Notes: generated by a model not told the origin, from the letters alone. Counted from the stretch's first letter, positions 53,381-62,418 are shown. The stretch is 64,000 nt of DNA from Streptomyces sp. NBC_01244 (GCF_035987325.1 NZ_CP108488.1:8060001-8124000), one strand, 5' to 3'. Translations and numbers: made by a program.

Positions 53381-54069
53381 TGACCGGCCCCGCGGCCGCG
53401 GCCGTGGCCGCCCCGCCGCCGCTGCTGATCGCCTGCGCGCTGCGCATCGAACGGACCGCCCTGCGCAGCGCCCCGTACCGCGGCGGCCGGGAGCGGGGCG
53501 CGCCCGAGCGCCACGAGGTCCTGCGCACCGGCATGGGCCCGCGCGCGGCCGAGCGCGCCGTGGGCCGGAAGCTGGCCGAGCCGGAGCTGCACGGCGCCGC
53601 CGTGCTCGCCACCGGATTCTGTGCCGGGCTGCTGCCCGGCATGAGCCCCGGCGACCTGATCGTCGCCGAGGAGACCCGGGACCCGCGCGGCACGGTCGCC
53701 TGCGCCGGTACCGCCCTGCTCGCCGAGGCGCTGGCCCGGGCCGTACCCGGCCGGACCGTACACCTCGGTGCACTGACCGGATCCGACCACGTCGTCCGGG
53801 GCCAGGAGCGCGCACAGCTGCGCGCCGGCGGCGCCATCGGGGTCGACATGGAATCGGCCGCCACGCTGTGGACCGCGACCCGGGGCGGGAGTGCCCCGGG
53901 AGCCCGGGACCGTCCGGTTGCGGCCGTCCGGGTGATCGTGGACGCTCCGGAGCATGAGCTCGTCCGTATCGGCACCGTTCGCGGGGGAATATCGGCCTTT
54001 CGCGTACTGCGTGCCGTACTGCCCGCGTTTTATGAATGGCACCGTTCTTTGCTGCTCCCCAGGAGGTGA
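53380..54069 (+). CDS. hpnG: phosphorylase-family nucleosidase HpnG
   Basis: A 229-residue nucleoside phosphorylase-fold protein. The substrate/catalytic region GVDMESAATLW near residue 165 and the VLATGFCAGL and GDLIVAEET blocks fit the MTA/SAH nucleosidase family. In hopanoid pathways HpnG removes adenine from adenosylhopane to give ribosylhopane. GGGAGG lies five bases before ATG 53380, which overlaps the shc stop. Position directly before hpnH supports the role. Confidence 0.85.
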   Translation: MTGPAAAAVAAPPPLLIACALRIERTALRSAPYRGGRERGAPERHEVLRTGMGPRAAERAVGRKLAEPELHGAAVLATGFCAGLLPGMSPGDLIVAEETRDPRGTVACAGTALLAEALARAVPGRTVHLGALTGSDHVVRGQERAQLRAGGAIGVDMESAATLWTATRGGSAPGARDRPVAAVRVIVDAPEHELVRIGTVRGGISAFRVLRAVLPAFYEWHRSLLLPRR

Positions 54070-54074
54070 GCCAG

Positions 54075-55109
54075 ATGGCCATGCCACTGCGACAGACCAT
54101 CAGGGTCGGGACGTACCTGCTCGAACAGAAGCTCCGCAAGCGTGAGAAGTTCCCGCTGATCGTCGAGCTGGAACCGCTCTACGCCTGCAACCTGGCCTGC
54201 GAGGGGTGCGGGAAGATCCAGCACCCGGCCGGGGTGCTCAAGCAGCGCATGCCCGTGGCCCAGGCGGTGGGCGCCGTGCTGGAATCGGGCGCGCCGATGG
54301 TGTCCATCGCGGGCGGCGAGCCCTTGATGCACCCGCAGATCGACGAGATCGTGCGCCAGTTGGTGGCGAAGCGGAAGTACGTGTTCCTCTGCACCAACGC
54401 GATGCTGCTCCGCAAGAAGATCGAGAAGTTCACACCCTCCCCGTACTTCGCCTTCGCCGTGCACATCGACGGTCTGCGCGAGCGCCACGACGAGTCGGTG
54501 GCGAAGGAAGGCGTCTTCGACGAGGCGGTCGCGGCCATCAAGGAGGCGAAGAAGCGCGGATTCCGGGTGACGACCAACTCGACCTTCTTCAACACCGACA
54601 CCCCGCAGACCATCATCGAGGTCCTGAACTACCTCAATGACGATCTCCAGGTGGACGAGATGATGATCTCGCCGGCCTACGCCTACGAAAAGGCCCCCGA
54701 CCAGGAGCACTTCCTCGGCGTCGAACAGACCCGCGAACTCTTCAAGAAGGCCTTCGCGGGCGGTAACCGGCGGCGCTGGCGGCTCAACCACTCCCCGCTC
54801 TTCCTGGACTTCCTGGAAGGCAAAGCCGATTTCCCCTGCACCGCCTGGGCCATTCCGAATTACTCGCTCTTCGGATGGCAGCGCCCCTGCTATCTGATGA
54901 GCGACGGGTACGTGCCCACGTACCGGGAACTGATCGAGGACACCGACTGGAGCAAGTACGGCCGCGGGAAGGACCCGCGCTGCGCGAACTGCATGGCGCA
55001 CTGCGGGTACGAGCCCACGGCCGTCCTGGCCACCATGGGGTCGCTGAAGGAGTCGCTGCGGGCGGTCCGCGAGACCGTGGGGGGCGGGAACCGGGACAAG
55101 TCGGCATGA
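54075..55109 (+). CDS. hpnH: adenosyl-hopene transferase HpnH (radical SAM)
   Basis: A 344-residue radical SAM enzyme that joins the adenosyl group of SAM to diploptene, starting the C35 side chain. The Fe-S motif is CNLACEGC (Cx3Cx2C) at about residue 38, followed by SIAGGEPLMHP. The C-terminal cluster of cysteines (CANCMAHCGYEP) is typical of HpnH. AGGAGG sits 8-10 bases before ATG 54075. Overlaps the next gene by ATGA. Confidence 0.95.
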   Translation: MAMPLRQTIRVGTYLLEQKLRKREKFPLIVELEPLYACNLACEGCGKIQHPAGVLKQRMPVAQAVGAVLESGAPMVSIAGGEPLMHPQIDEIVRQLVAKRKYVFLCTNAMLLRKKIEKFTPSPYFAFAVHIDGLRERHDESVAKEGVFDEAVAAIKEAKKRGFRVTTNSTFFNTDTPQTIIEVLNYLNDDLQVDEMMISPAYAYEKAPDQEHFLGVEQTRELFKKAFAGGNRRRWRLNHSPLFLDFLEGKADFPCTAWAIPNYSLFGWQRPCYLMSDGYVPTYRELIEDTDWSKYGRGKDPRCANCMAHCGYEPTAVLATMGSLKESLRAVRETVGGGNRDKSA

Positions 55110-56488
55110 CCGGCTTCGATCTCGGTGCCCTGCTGGCCGAGCGGGGTGGCGAGCGGTACGAACTGCACGCCCGCCACCTCAACCACCAGCTGCCCCGGAT
55201 GCTGCACACCATCGGCTTCGACAAGGTCTACGAGCGGGCCGAGGGGGCCCACTTCTGGGATGCCGAGGGCAACGACTACCTCGACATGCTGGCCGGCTTC
55301 GGAGTGATGGGCCTGGGCCGCCACCATCCGGTGGTCAGACAGGCCCTGCACGACGTGCTGGATGCCCAGCTCGCCGACCTGACCCGCTTCGACTGCCAGC
55401 CGCTGCCCGGGCTGCTGGCGGAGAAGCTGCTCTCCCACAGTCCGCACCTGGACCGGGTCTTCTTCGGCAACAGCGGCACCGAGGCGGTGGAGACCGCCCT
55501 GAAGTTCGCCCGGTACGCCACCGGGCGCCCCAGGGTCCTCTACTGCGACCACGCCTTCCACGGGCTCACCACGGGCTCGCTCTCGGTCAACGGCGAGGCC
55601 GGCTTCCGCGACGGGTTCGCGCCGCTGCTGCCGGACACCAAGGTCGCCCTCGGGGACCTGGCCGCGCTGGAGCGGGAGCTGAAGAAGGGCGACGTCGCGG
55701 CCTTCGTGGTGGAGCCGATCCAGGGCAAGGGGGTGCTCGCCGCCCCGCCCGGGTTCCTGCTCGCCGCGCAGGAGCTGCTGCACCGGCGGGGAGCACTGCT
55801 GATCGCGGACGAGGTGCAGACCGGCCTCGGACGGACCGGCGACTTCTACGCCTACCAGCACGAGGCCGGAGTCGAACCGGACCTGGTCTGTGTGGCCAAG
55901 GCGCTCTCCGGCGGCTACGTGCCCGTCGGCGCGACCCTGGGCAAGGACTGGATCTTCAAGAAGGTCTATTCCTCCATGGACCGGGTGCTCGTCCACTCCG
56001 CCAGCTTCGGCTCCAACGCGCAGGCGATGGCGGCCGGGCTCGCCGTCCTGTCCGTCATGGAGGACGAGCAGGTGGTGGCCAATGCCCGCGCCATGGGCGA
56101 CCTGCTGCGCGGGCGGCTCGCCGCGCTCGTGGACGAGTACGAACTGCTCCACGAGGTACGGGGACGCGGGCTGATGATCGGCATCGAGTTCGGCCGGCCG
56201 TCCTCACTGGGGCTGCGGAGCCGCTGGAGCATGCTGCAGGCGGCGCGCAAGGGCCTGTTCGCGCAGATGGTGGTGGTACCGCTGCTGCAGAAGCACCGGA
56301 TCCTCACGCAGGTCTCCGGCGACCACCTGGAGGTGATCAAGCTGATCCCGCCGCTGATCGTGAACGAGGCGGACGTCGACCGGTTCGTCGGCGCCTTCCG
56401 CGCGGTCATGGACGAGGCCCACGGCGGCGGCGCGCTGATGTGGGACTTCGGCCGGACCCTGGTGAGGCAGGCCGTCGCGAACCGCTGA
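55106..56488 (+). CDS. hpnO: class III aminotransferase HpnO
   Basis: A 460-residue PLP fold-type I class III aminotransferase. The PLP lysine is in VCVAKALSGGYVPVGA, preceded by LLIADEVQTGLGRTG. In hopanoid clusters HpnO converts the side-chain aldehyde to aminobacteriohopanetriol. ATG 55106 overlaps the hpnH stop; no ispG or dxs gene lies between, unlike my recollection of S. coelicolor. Last gene of the operon; the next gene is convergent, 19 bases away. Confidence 0.9.
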   Translation: MTGFDLGALLAERGGERYELHARHLNHQLPRMLHTIGFDKVYERAEGAHFWDAEGNDYLDMLAGFGVMGLGRHHPVVRQALHDVLDAQLADLTRFDCQPLPGLLAEKLLSHSPHLDRVFFGNSGTEAVETALKFARYATGRPRVLYCDHAFHGLTTGSLSVNGEAGFRDGFAPLLPDTKVALGDLAALERELKKGDVAAFVVEPIQGKGVLAAPPGFLLAAQELLHRRGALLIADEVQTGLGRTGDFYAYQHEAGVEPDLVCVAKALSGGYVPVGATLGKDWIFKKVYSSMDRVLVHSASFGSNAQAMAAGLAVLSVMEDEQVVANARAMGDLLRGRLAALVDEYELLHEVRGRGLMIGIEFGRPSSLGLRSRWSMLQAARKGLFAQMVVVPLLQKHRILTQVSGDHLEVIKLIPPLIVNEADVDRFVGAFRAVMDEAHGGGALMWDFGRTLVRQAVANR

Positions 56489-56507
56489 CGGCCCACCTCG
56501 TCGGACG

Positions 56508-57329
56508 TCAGTCCAGCAGCCGGTCGCGGAGCCGGCCGAGGGTCTCGGGCGTGAGCCCGAGGCCCTCGGCGAGGTAGCGCTCCACCCCGCCCCACTCCTC
56601 GTCGATGGTGTCGAAGGCCGTGGTCAGATACGGGGCGCGGGCGTCGAAGAGCGGGGCGAGCAGCTCCATCACCTCGGGGGCGCGGGCCTCGGGGGAGTCG
56701 CTGCCCCGGCGGACCCGGTATCGGTTGTGCGGGGCGTTCGACTCCAGGTAGTCCGCGAGGATCGCCTCCCGCTCGACGCCCAGCGCGAGCAGGGTGACGG
56801 CGATCGACAGACCGGCCCGGTCCTTCCCGGCGGCGCAGTGCATGAGCGCCGGGACGCTGTCCTCGGCGAGCGCGTGCACGACCCGGCTGTGCTCGGCGGT
56901 ACGGGTCCGGATCATCGTCCGGTACGAACGGGACATCCGCGCGGCGGCCTTGCCCTCGCCCAGGATCTCGCGGAGCTGCGCCAGGTCCCCGTCGCGGACC
57001 ATCTTCCAGAACTCGCTGCCGTCGGCCGGATCCGACAGCGGAATGTTGACTTTGAGCACCCCGGGCAGCTCCACGTCCGCACCCTCCAGCGCGTGGTCGG
57101 CGCCGTTGCGGAAGTCGAAGACGGTGTGCAGTCCGAGCGACCCCAGGAATTCCGCGTCGCTTTCGGTGGCATGCGCCAGATGTCCGCTTCGGAAGAGTCG
57201 TCCCGACTTGACCCTTCGGCCCTCCGTGGTCGGCAAGCCGCCCACGTCGCGGAAGTTGCGCACTCCGGTCAGTGCCGCTTCCGGCGCGGCCGGATCGGTG
57301 TGGGGGCTCTGGGGTATCTGCTGGGTCAC
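56508..57329 (-). CDS. tyrosine-protein phosphatase (PTP-like, lipid/tyrosine phosphatase family)
   Basis: A 273-residue phosphatase with the P-loop HCAAGKDRAG (HCx5R) at about residue 165. The N-terminal GVRNFRDVGGLPTTEG and LFRSGHL motifs place it with the MptpB/LipA-type atypical phosphatases that can also act on phosphoinositides. GTG 57329 has GGAGGAG upstream. Substrate unknown. Confidence 0.9.
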   Translation of the reverse strand: MTQQIPQSPHTDPAAPEAALTGVRNFRDVGGLPTTEGRRVKSGRLFRSGHLAHATESDAEFLGSLGLHTVFDFRNGADHALEGADVELPGVLKVNIPLSDPADGSEFWKMVRDGDLAQLREILGEGKAAARMSRSYRTMIRTRTAEHSRVVHALAEDSVPALMHCAAGKDRAGLSIAVTLLALGVEREAILADYLESNAPHNRYRVRRGSDSPEARAPEVMELLAPLFDARAPYLTTAFDTIDEEWGGVERYLAEGLGLTPETLGRLRDRLLD

Positions 57330-57601
57330 AGGGGCTCCTCCGTGTTTTCCGTGCGGTCGTCGTCGCTCTTCGTCGCTCACCGTCGCTCGTGTCCGAATTA
57401 CGCCACTTGTGGCCAACTTGCCATAGCGAGAGGCGAGATCGGACACGTCCCCGTGAGCCAGATCATACGGTGACCGTGAGTGCCTGATCGCGAATGGCGA
57501 ATTCCCCTGTCCGGACGGCTGTTGGGGGAGGGGAATGGACGCAGGGTGACCGTAATTCCGTCGGTCCATCATCACTGGGAATCCGTCGGGGAATTCGGGA
57601 C

Positions 57602-57631
57602 TTGTTCCGTGCGGCCGGGCTCGATTACCTT
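57602..57631 (+). promoter_or_regulatory. candidate promoter of the riboswitch transcript
   Basis: TTGTTC (57602-57607), 18 bases, TACCTT (57626-57631). Transcription from about 57638 would begin just before the riboswitch. The rest of 57330-57600 shows no gene and nothing else I can name. Confidence 0.4.
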
Positions 57632-57644
57632 CGCGATCGATCCG

Positions 57645-57800
57645 GATGGACCGCCTAATCCTGCCGCCGTCCGGAAACCGCACCCGACTATTCACGCGCG
57701 CGGCAGGAGCGGGGGAACCAGGTAAGCCGCTGTTCCGGAGCTCCTTCGGGATCTTTACAACGGGACAGCTCGGGGTGAAGCCGTGCATGTGCTGTTCACC
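57645..57800 (+). promoter_or_regulatory. c-di-AMP (ydaO/yuaA) riboswitch
   Basis: The leader contains the conserved blocks of the ydaO class: CCTAATCCTG near 57654-57663, GGCAGGAGCGGGGGAACCA at 57702-57720 and GGGGTGAAGCC at 57772-57782, with pairing stems between them. In Streptomyces this RNA commonly precedes cell-wall hydrolase genes and reduces their expression when c-di-AMP is bound. Here it precedes a LysM/M23 hydrolase. Boundaries approximate. Confidence 0.88.
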
Positions 57801-57873
57801 GGCACATACACCGCCGGACATCTCCAGTCCGAACCCGACAGCTCACCTCGCAGGCGTCGGAGAGGAATTCGCC

Positions 57874-58857
57874 ATGTCCGGAACGGGTAAGCACCGCCGT
57901 CCCAAGTCCCGCTCGATATCCCGTGGGTTCGCCGTCGCGGGCACCGGTGGCGCGGCCCTCGCGCTTCCGCTGCTCGGCGCCACCGGCGCCCAGGCCGCGG
58001 GTGTCCCGGCCGCGGCGCCCGCCGCCGCTCCGGTCCAGGCTCCGCAGACCGTGGCCTTCCGGGCCGCGGCCGCGCCCGCCGCCGTGCAGGCCGCCCCCAC
58101 CGTCTACACCGTGGTGCCGGGCGACCACCTCTCCAAGATCGCCGAGCGTCAGCACCTCGCCGGTGGCTGGGAGCAGCTCTACGCGGACAACCTCGAGGCC
58201 GTCGGCACCGACCCGTCGCTGATCCACCCGGGCCTCGAGCTCACGCTCGGCGCGAAGGGCTCGGCTCCGGCCGCGGCGGCCGAGTCCGCGCCGGCCGAAG
58301 CGCCGAAGCCGGCCAAGAAGTCCGCTTACTCCGGTTCTTCCAGTTCCCCCGATTCCTCTGATTCCTCCGCTTCTGTCGATTCGTCGGATTCCTCCGACGA
58401 GGCCGTGCCCGCCGCCAAGGCGCCCGCCAAGCAGCAGGGCGGCTCCGCGTCGACCGGCTTCGTCGCCCCGGTCAGCGGCGGCCCGTCCACCGCCTACAAG
58501 ACCGCCGGCTCCATGTGGTCCAGCGGCTACCACACCGGTGTCGACTTCACCGCGAGCACCGGCACCACCGTCAAGGCGGTCGGCGCCGGCACCGTGGTCT
58601 CCGCCGGCTGGGGCGGCTCGTACGGCAACGAGGTCGTCATCCGGCACGACGACGGCAATTACAGCCAGTACGCGCACCTCTCCCAGCTCTCCGTCTCCAC
58701 CGGTCAGAGCGTCACCGCCGGGCAGACCCTCGGCCTCTCCGGTGCCACGGGCAACGTGACCGGCCCGCACCTGCACTTCGAGATCCGCACCGGTCCCTCG
58801 TACGGCTCGGACATCGACCCGCTGGCCTACCTGCGGTCGAAGGGCGTCAGCATCTGA
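57874..58857 (+). CDS. LysM and M23 peptidase domain cell-wall hydrolase
   Basis: A 327-residue secreted peptidoglycan hydrolase. Signal peptide about residues 1-50 (SRSISRGFAVAGTGGAALA, ending GAQAAG), LysM domain about 85-130 (YTVVPGDHLSKIAERQ), a Ser/Asp-rich linker about 150-180, and an M23 endopeptidase domain about 200-325 with HTGVDF and HLHF metal-binding motifs. It cuts peptide cross-links in the wall during growth or spore germination. ATG 57874 has AGAGGAA upstream. Controlled by the c-di-AMP riboswitch in its leader. Confidence 0.93.
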   Translation: MSGTGKHRRPKSRSISRGFAVAGTGGAALALPLLGATGAQAAGVPAAAPAAAPVQAPQTVAFRAAAAPAAVQAAPTVYTVVPGDHLSKIAERQHLAGGWEQLYADNLEAVGTDPSLIHPGLELTLGAKGSAPAAAAESAPAEAPKPAKKSAYSGSSSSPDSSDSSASVDSSDSSDEAVPAAKAPAKQQGGSASTGFVAPVSGGPSTAYKTAGSMWSSGYHTGVDFTASTGTTVKAVGAGTVVSAGWGGSYGNEVVIRHDDGNYSQYAHLSQLSVSTGQSVTAGQTLGLSGATGNVTGPHLHFEIRTGPSYGSDIDPLAYLRSKGVSI

Positions 58858-58924
58858 AATCCGAGGCGCTGTCGGAGGTGCCGGTTAGGCTGCCCGTTCG
58901 GACAGGGGACGGGACGGTCATGGC

Positions 58925-60079
58925 ATGAAGGTCAGCGCGGGGGAGCTCAACCGCTCCACGCTCGCACGGCAGTTGCTGCTGGGGCGCGAGGCGATGGACG
59001 TGGGTGACGCGGTGCGCCGGGTGGTCGCCCTGCAGGCGCAGCACGCCGCCTCGCCGTACCTCGCGCTGTGGAACCGGCTCGCCGGCTTCGACCCGGCAGA
59101 CCTCGACGCCGCCTTCACGGGGCGCGCGGTCGTCAAGTCGACGTTGATGCGGCTGACCCTGCACGCCGTGCACGCGGAGGACTACCCGGCCTTCCGGGAG
59201 GCCGTGCAGCCCTCCGTACGGGCCGCCCGGCTCGGGACCCGTTTCACGGACTCCGGGCTGACGGCCGCGGACGCCGACGTCCTCGTGCCGCAGCTGCTGG
59301 ACTTCGCCGACCGGCCCCGTACGACGGCGGAGTGCGAGGACTGGCTCGGTCACCGGCTGGGAGCGGCGCCGCGGCCCGGAGCGTGGTGGGGGCTGCGGCA
59401 GTACGCACCGCTCCTGCACGCGCCCACCGCCGCGCCGTGGTCGTTCGGGGAGCGGCCGTCCTACGTCGCGCCCCCGCGCCGGCCGCGCACGGTACCGGCG
59501 GACCCGGAGGCGTCGGAGGAATCCCTGCGGACGCTGGTCCTGCGCTACCTGGAGGGGTTCGGGCCGGCGTCGGCGGCGGACGTGGCGCAGTTCTCCCTGG
59601 TCCAGCGGGCCAGGGTCCGCCAGGCGCTGCAGGTGCTGGAGCTCTCCGGGAGGCTCGACCGGCTGGAGGGGCCGGACGGCGAGGAGCTGTTCGACGTCCA
59701 GGGCGCACCGCGCCCGGCGCAGGACACGCCGGCGCCGCCCCGGCTGATGGCCATGTGGGACAGCGTGCTGCTCGCGTACTTCGACCGGAGCCGCATCGTC
59801 CCGCCGCAGTACCGCAAGCTCGTCGCGCGGATGAACGGCGACACCCTGGCGACCCTGCTGGTCGACGGGCACGTCGCCGGGGTGTGGCGCCCGGCCGGGC
59901 CCGGCGGCGGGATCGAGGCGACCGCCTTCCACCCCCTGCCGGAGGAGGTCTGGGAGGCGCTCGCGGGCGAGGCCCGCGCGCTGACGGCCCTCCTGGCCGA
60001 CCGCGAACCGGAGGTCTACCGGCGGTACGGCCACTGGTGGAGCAAACTACCGAGCGCCGAAACCCGGTTGCTCGTCTGA
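58925..60079 (+). CDS. AlkZ-like winged helix DNA glycosylase family protein (HTH_42)
   Basis: A 384-residue HTH_42 protein. The N-terminal block LNRSTLARQLLLGREAM and Gln37-Ala-Gln39 in VVALQAQHAASPYLALW match the AlkZ subfamily, where a QxQ motif is catalytic. AlkZ unhooks azinomycin DNA interstrand crosslinks; relatives remove other bulky alkyl lesions. Three winged-helix modules are expected along the chain; the C-terminal beta-rich part ends with a Trp/Tyr-rich RRYGHWW. ATG 58925 is preceded by AGGGGACGGGACGG. Transcribed alone, ending at a hairpin with a T-rich tail. Confidence 0.85.
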   Translation: MKVSAGELNRSTLARQLLLGREAMDVGDAVRRVVALQAQHAASPYLALWNRLAGFDPADLDAAFTGRAVVKSTLMRLTLHAVHAEDYPAFREAVQPSVRAARLGTRFTDSGLTAADADVLVPQLLDFADRPRTTAECEDWLGHRLGAAPRPGAWWGLRQYAPLLHAPTAAPWSFGERPSYVAPPRRPRTVPADPEASEESLRTLVLRYLEGFGPASAADVAQFSLVQRARVRQALQVLELSGRLDRLEGPDGEELFDVQGAPRPAQDTPAPPRLMAMWDSVLLAYFDRSRIVPPQYRKLVARMNGDTLATLLVDGHVAGVWRPAGPGGGIEATAFHPLPEEVWEALAGEARALTALLADREPEVYRRYGHWWSKLPSAETRLLV

Positions 60080-60082
60080 GCC

Positions 60083-60130
60083 GTGGGGCCGGGACCGGAG
60101 GGGGGTCCCGGTCCCACCTTTCTTATTCCC
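60083..60130 (+). terminator. terminator with T-rich tail
   Basis: 14-bp stem (60083-60096 with 60104-60117, one G-U pair), loop GGAGGGG, followed by CCTTTCTTATT. The best factor-independent terminator shape in the window. Confidence 0.88.
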
Positions 60131-60215
60131 CGCCCGGGGGGTGGTGAAGATCACGGTCCGTAAGGCCCTGGCTACGGTCGCGTAGGTCATGATCCACGGT
60201 GAAGTATGGGGTCCC

Positions 60216-61082
60216 GTGGCAGCGACGACGACATCCAAGACCAAGACCATTGGCTCGTACGCGGCGCTCGGGGACAGTTTCACCGAGGGCGTGGGGGACC
60301 CGGGACCGGGGGGCACCTACCTCGGCTGGGCGGACCGGCTGGCCGTCCTCCTGGCCGACCGGCGCGAGGAGCGAAACGAAGAATCAGGGGCGCCCGGCGG
60401 GGCGGGAGCTTCCGGCGCGTCGGGTGACTCCGGCGAGTACGCCGGTTCCGGCGGGTTCCGCTACGCGAACCTGGCCGTACGGGGTCGGCTGCTGGACCAG
60501 ATCGTGGCCGAGCAGGTCCCCCGGGCCAAGGAGCTCGCACCCGACCTGGTGACCTTCTGCGCGGGCGGCAACGACATCATCCGGCCCGGCAGCGATCCGG
60601 ACGACGTGGCCGAACGGTACGAGGCGGCCGTGCGCGACCTCGCCGGATCCGTCGGCCTGGTCGTGATCACCACCGGCTTCGACACCCGGGACGTGCCGGT
60701 CCTCAAGCACATGCGGGGCAAGATCGCGACGTTCAGCGCGCACGTCCGCTCGATCGCCGACCGGTACGAGTGCCCCGTACTGGACCTCTGGTCGCTGAAA
60801 TCCGTACAGGACCGGCGGGCCTGGGACGACGACCGGCTGCACCTCTCGCCCGAGGGACACACCCGGGTGGCCCTGCGCGCCGCCCAGGTGCTGGGCCTCG
60901 ACACGCCGGCCGACCCGGACCAGCCCTGGCCGCCGATGCGCCCGCGCGGATCGGTGGACACCACCCGCGACAACATCCACTGGGCGCGCGAGCACCTGGT
61001 GCCGTGGATCGGCCGACGGCTGCGCGGGGAGTCCTCCGGGGACCACATGGAGGCGAAGCGGCCGGACCTGCTGCCGCTGTAG
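60216..61082 (+). CDS. SGNH/GDSL hydrolase family protein
   Basis: A 288-residue hydrolase. Block I with the nucleophile is YAALGDSFTEGVGDP, block III CAGGNDI, and block V with Asp/His DDRLHLSPEGH. No signal peptide, so it acts in the cytoplasm. Block I is followed by an inserted Gly/Ala/Ser-rich loop (about residues 55-85). The start is uncertain: GTG 60216 has a G run before it; ATG 60189, nine codons upstream in frame, has none. An esterase or lipase role is the family norm; substrate unknown. Confidence 0.85.
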   Translation: MAATTTSKTKTIGSYAALGDSFTEGVGDPGPGGTYLGWADRLAVLLADRREERNEESGAPGGAGASGASGDSGEYAGSGGFRYANLAVRGRLLDQIVAEQVPRAKELAPDLVTFCAGGNDIIRPGSDPDDVAERYEAAVRDLAGSVGLVVITTGFDTRDVPVLKHMRGKIATFSAHVRSIADRYECPVLDLWSLKSVQDRRAWDDDRLHLSPEGHTRVALRAAQVLGLDTPADPDQPWPPMRPRGSVDTTRDNIHWAREHLVPWIGRRLRGESSGDHMEAKRPDLLPL

Positions 61083-61218
61083 CAGGGGTGCGGGGGCGGG
61101 CCGGGAGGGGGGCCGGGCGCGTTCGGAGCCGGGTAGCGGAATCCTTGGGGAGTGTCGCGCGTTGGGATGGTGGTAACCATGAGAACGCCCCGCCCGCACC
61201 CCCCACACTGGAGGCGCC

Positions 61219-62418
61219 TTGACCGGCTCCCGTCCCTTGCGTCCACGGCTGCGTGCACTGCGGCCCGAAGCCTTCGGCGCGGACCCGTCCGGTGCCCGGC
61301 TGGAGCGGATCCGGCGTTCGCCGAACTTCGCCGACGGAGTCTTCCAGAACCCGGCCGGGACCCGGACCAGACCGTCCGGGTCCATGGCGGAGTTCGCCAA
61401 GATCTACTTCCACAAGGAGCAGCGCCTCCGGCGTAGCCCCGGCGCCCCCATCCCGGTCTACCCGACGACCCTCGCGGAGCTGTCGAAGCCCGCGGTCAGC
61501 GGCCTGCGGCTGACCTGGATGGGCCACTCGAGCGTGCTCGCCGAAATCGACGGGCGCCGGGTCCTCTTCGACCCGGTCTGGGGCGAGCGGTGCTCCCCCT
61601 TCCCCTTCGCCGGGCCCAAGCGGCTGCACCCGGTACCCGTACCGCTGGCCTCGCTGGGCGAGGTGGACGTGGTGGTGATCTCGCACGACCACTACGACCA
61701 CCTCGACCTGCCGACGATCAAGGCCCTGGCCGGCACGGACACGGTCTTCGCCGTCCCGCTGGGCGTCGGCGCGCACCTGGAGCGCTGGGGAGTCCCGGCC
61801 GACCGGCTGCGCGAGCTCGACTGGAACGAGACCACCAAGGTCGCCGGACTCTCGCTCACCGCCACCCCGGCCCAGCACTTCTGCGGGCGCGGTCTGCGCA
61901 ACCAGCAGTTCACCCTGTGGGCGTCCTGGGTCGTCGCGGGCGACGAGCACCGGATCTACCACAGCGGGGACACCGGCTACTTTCCCGGCTTCAAGGAGAT
62001 CGGCGCGGCGCACGGGCCGTTCGACGCCACGATGATCCAGATCGGTGCGTACTCGGAGTTCTGGACCGACATCCACATGACGCCCGAGGAGGGCGTACGT
62101 GCCCACCTCGACCTCCAGGGCGGTGTCCCGCGCGGGACGATGCTGCCGATCCACTGGGGCACCTTCAACCTGGCCCCGCACCCGTGGGACGAGCCCGGGG
62201 AGGGCACGGTGACCGCCGCGGCGGGGGCCGGGGCAGCGATCGCCCTGCCGGTGCCGGGGCAGCCCTTCGAGCCGGGCGCGGCCGACGCGCCGAGCGCACC
62301 CTGGTGGCGGCCCTTCGTCGCCGCGGGTTCGCCCCCGCCGGTCACGGCGGCCCGGCCCACCGTGGTCGCACGGCCGGAGGCCGTGACGCGCGAGGAGCCG
62401 GAGGCGGTGGGCTCCTAG
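61219..62418 (+). CDS. NAPE-PLD-like MBL-fold metallo-hydrolase
   Basis: A 399-residue metallo-beta-lactamase fold protein of the NAPE-hydrolysing phospholipase D-like family. The metal motif is ISHDHYDHLD (HxHxDH), with LTWMGHSSVL upstream and the later HSGDTGYFPGF and LPIHWGTFNLAPHPW motifs. It may hydrolyse N-acyl phosphatidylethanolamine or another phosphodiester; bacterial relatives are mostly uncharacterised. TTG 61219 has GGAGG five bases upstream. The C-terminal ~50 residues are Ala/Pro-rich. Confidence 0.9.
   Translation: MTGSRPLRPRLRALRPEAFGADPSGARLERIRRSPNFADGVFQNPAGTRTRPSGSMAEFAKIYFHKEQRLRRSPGAPIPVYPTTLAELSKPAVSGLRLTWMGHSSVLAEIDGRRVLFDPVWGERCSPFPFAGPKRLHPVPVPLASLGEVDVVVISHDHYDHLDLPTIKALAGTDTVFAVPLGVGAHLERWGVPADRLRELDWNETTKVAGLSLTATPAQHFCGRGLRNQQFTLWASWVVAGDEHRIYHSGDTGYFPGFKEIGAAHGPFDATMIQIGAYSEFWTDIHMTPEEGVRAHLDLQGGVPRGTMLPIHWGTFNLAPHPWDEPGEGTVTAAAGAGAAIALPVPGQPFEPGAADAPSAPWWRPFVAAGSPPPVTAARPTVVARPEAVTREEPEAVGS

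Noticed and set aside
50792..54139. 1115-codon minus-strand frame opposite shc and hpnG
   Set aside because: Shadow; squalene-hopene cyclase motifs on the plus strand are unambiguous.
57645..57800. Cobalamin, SAM or other riboswitch in the M23 leader
   Set aside because: The GGAGCGGGGGAACCA and GGGGTGAAG blocks fit the ydaO class; B12-box and SAM motifs are absent.
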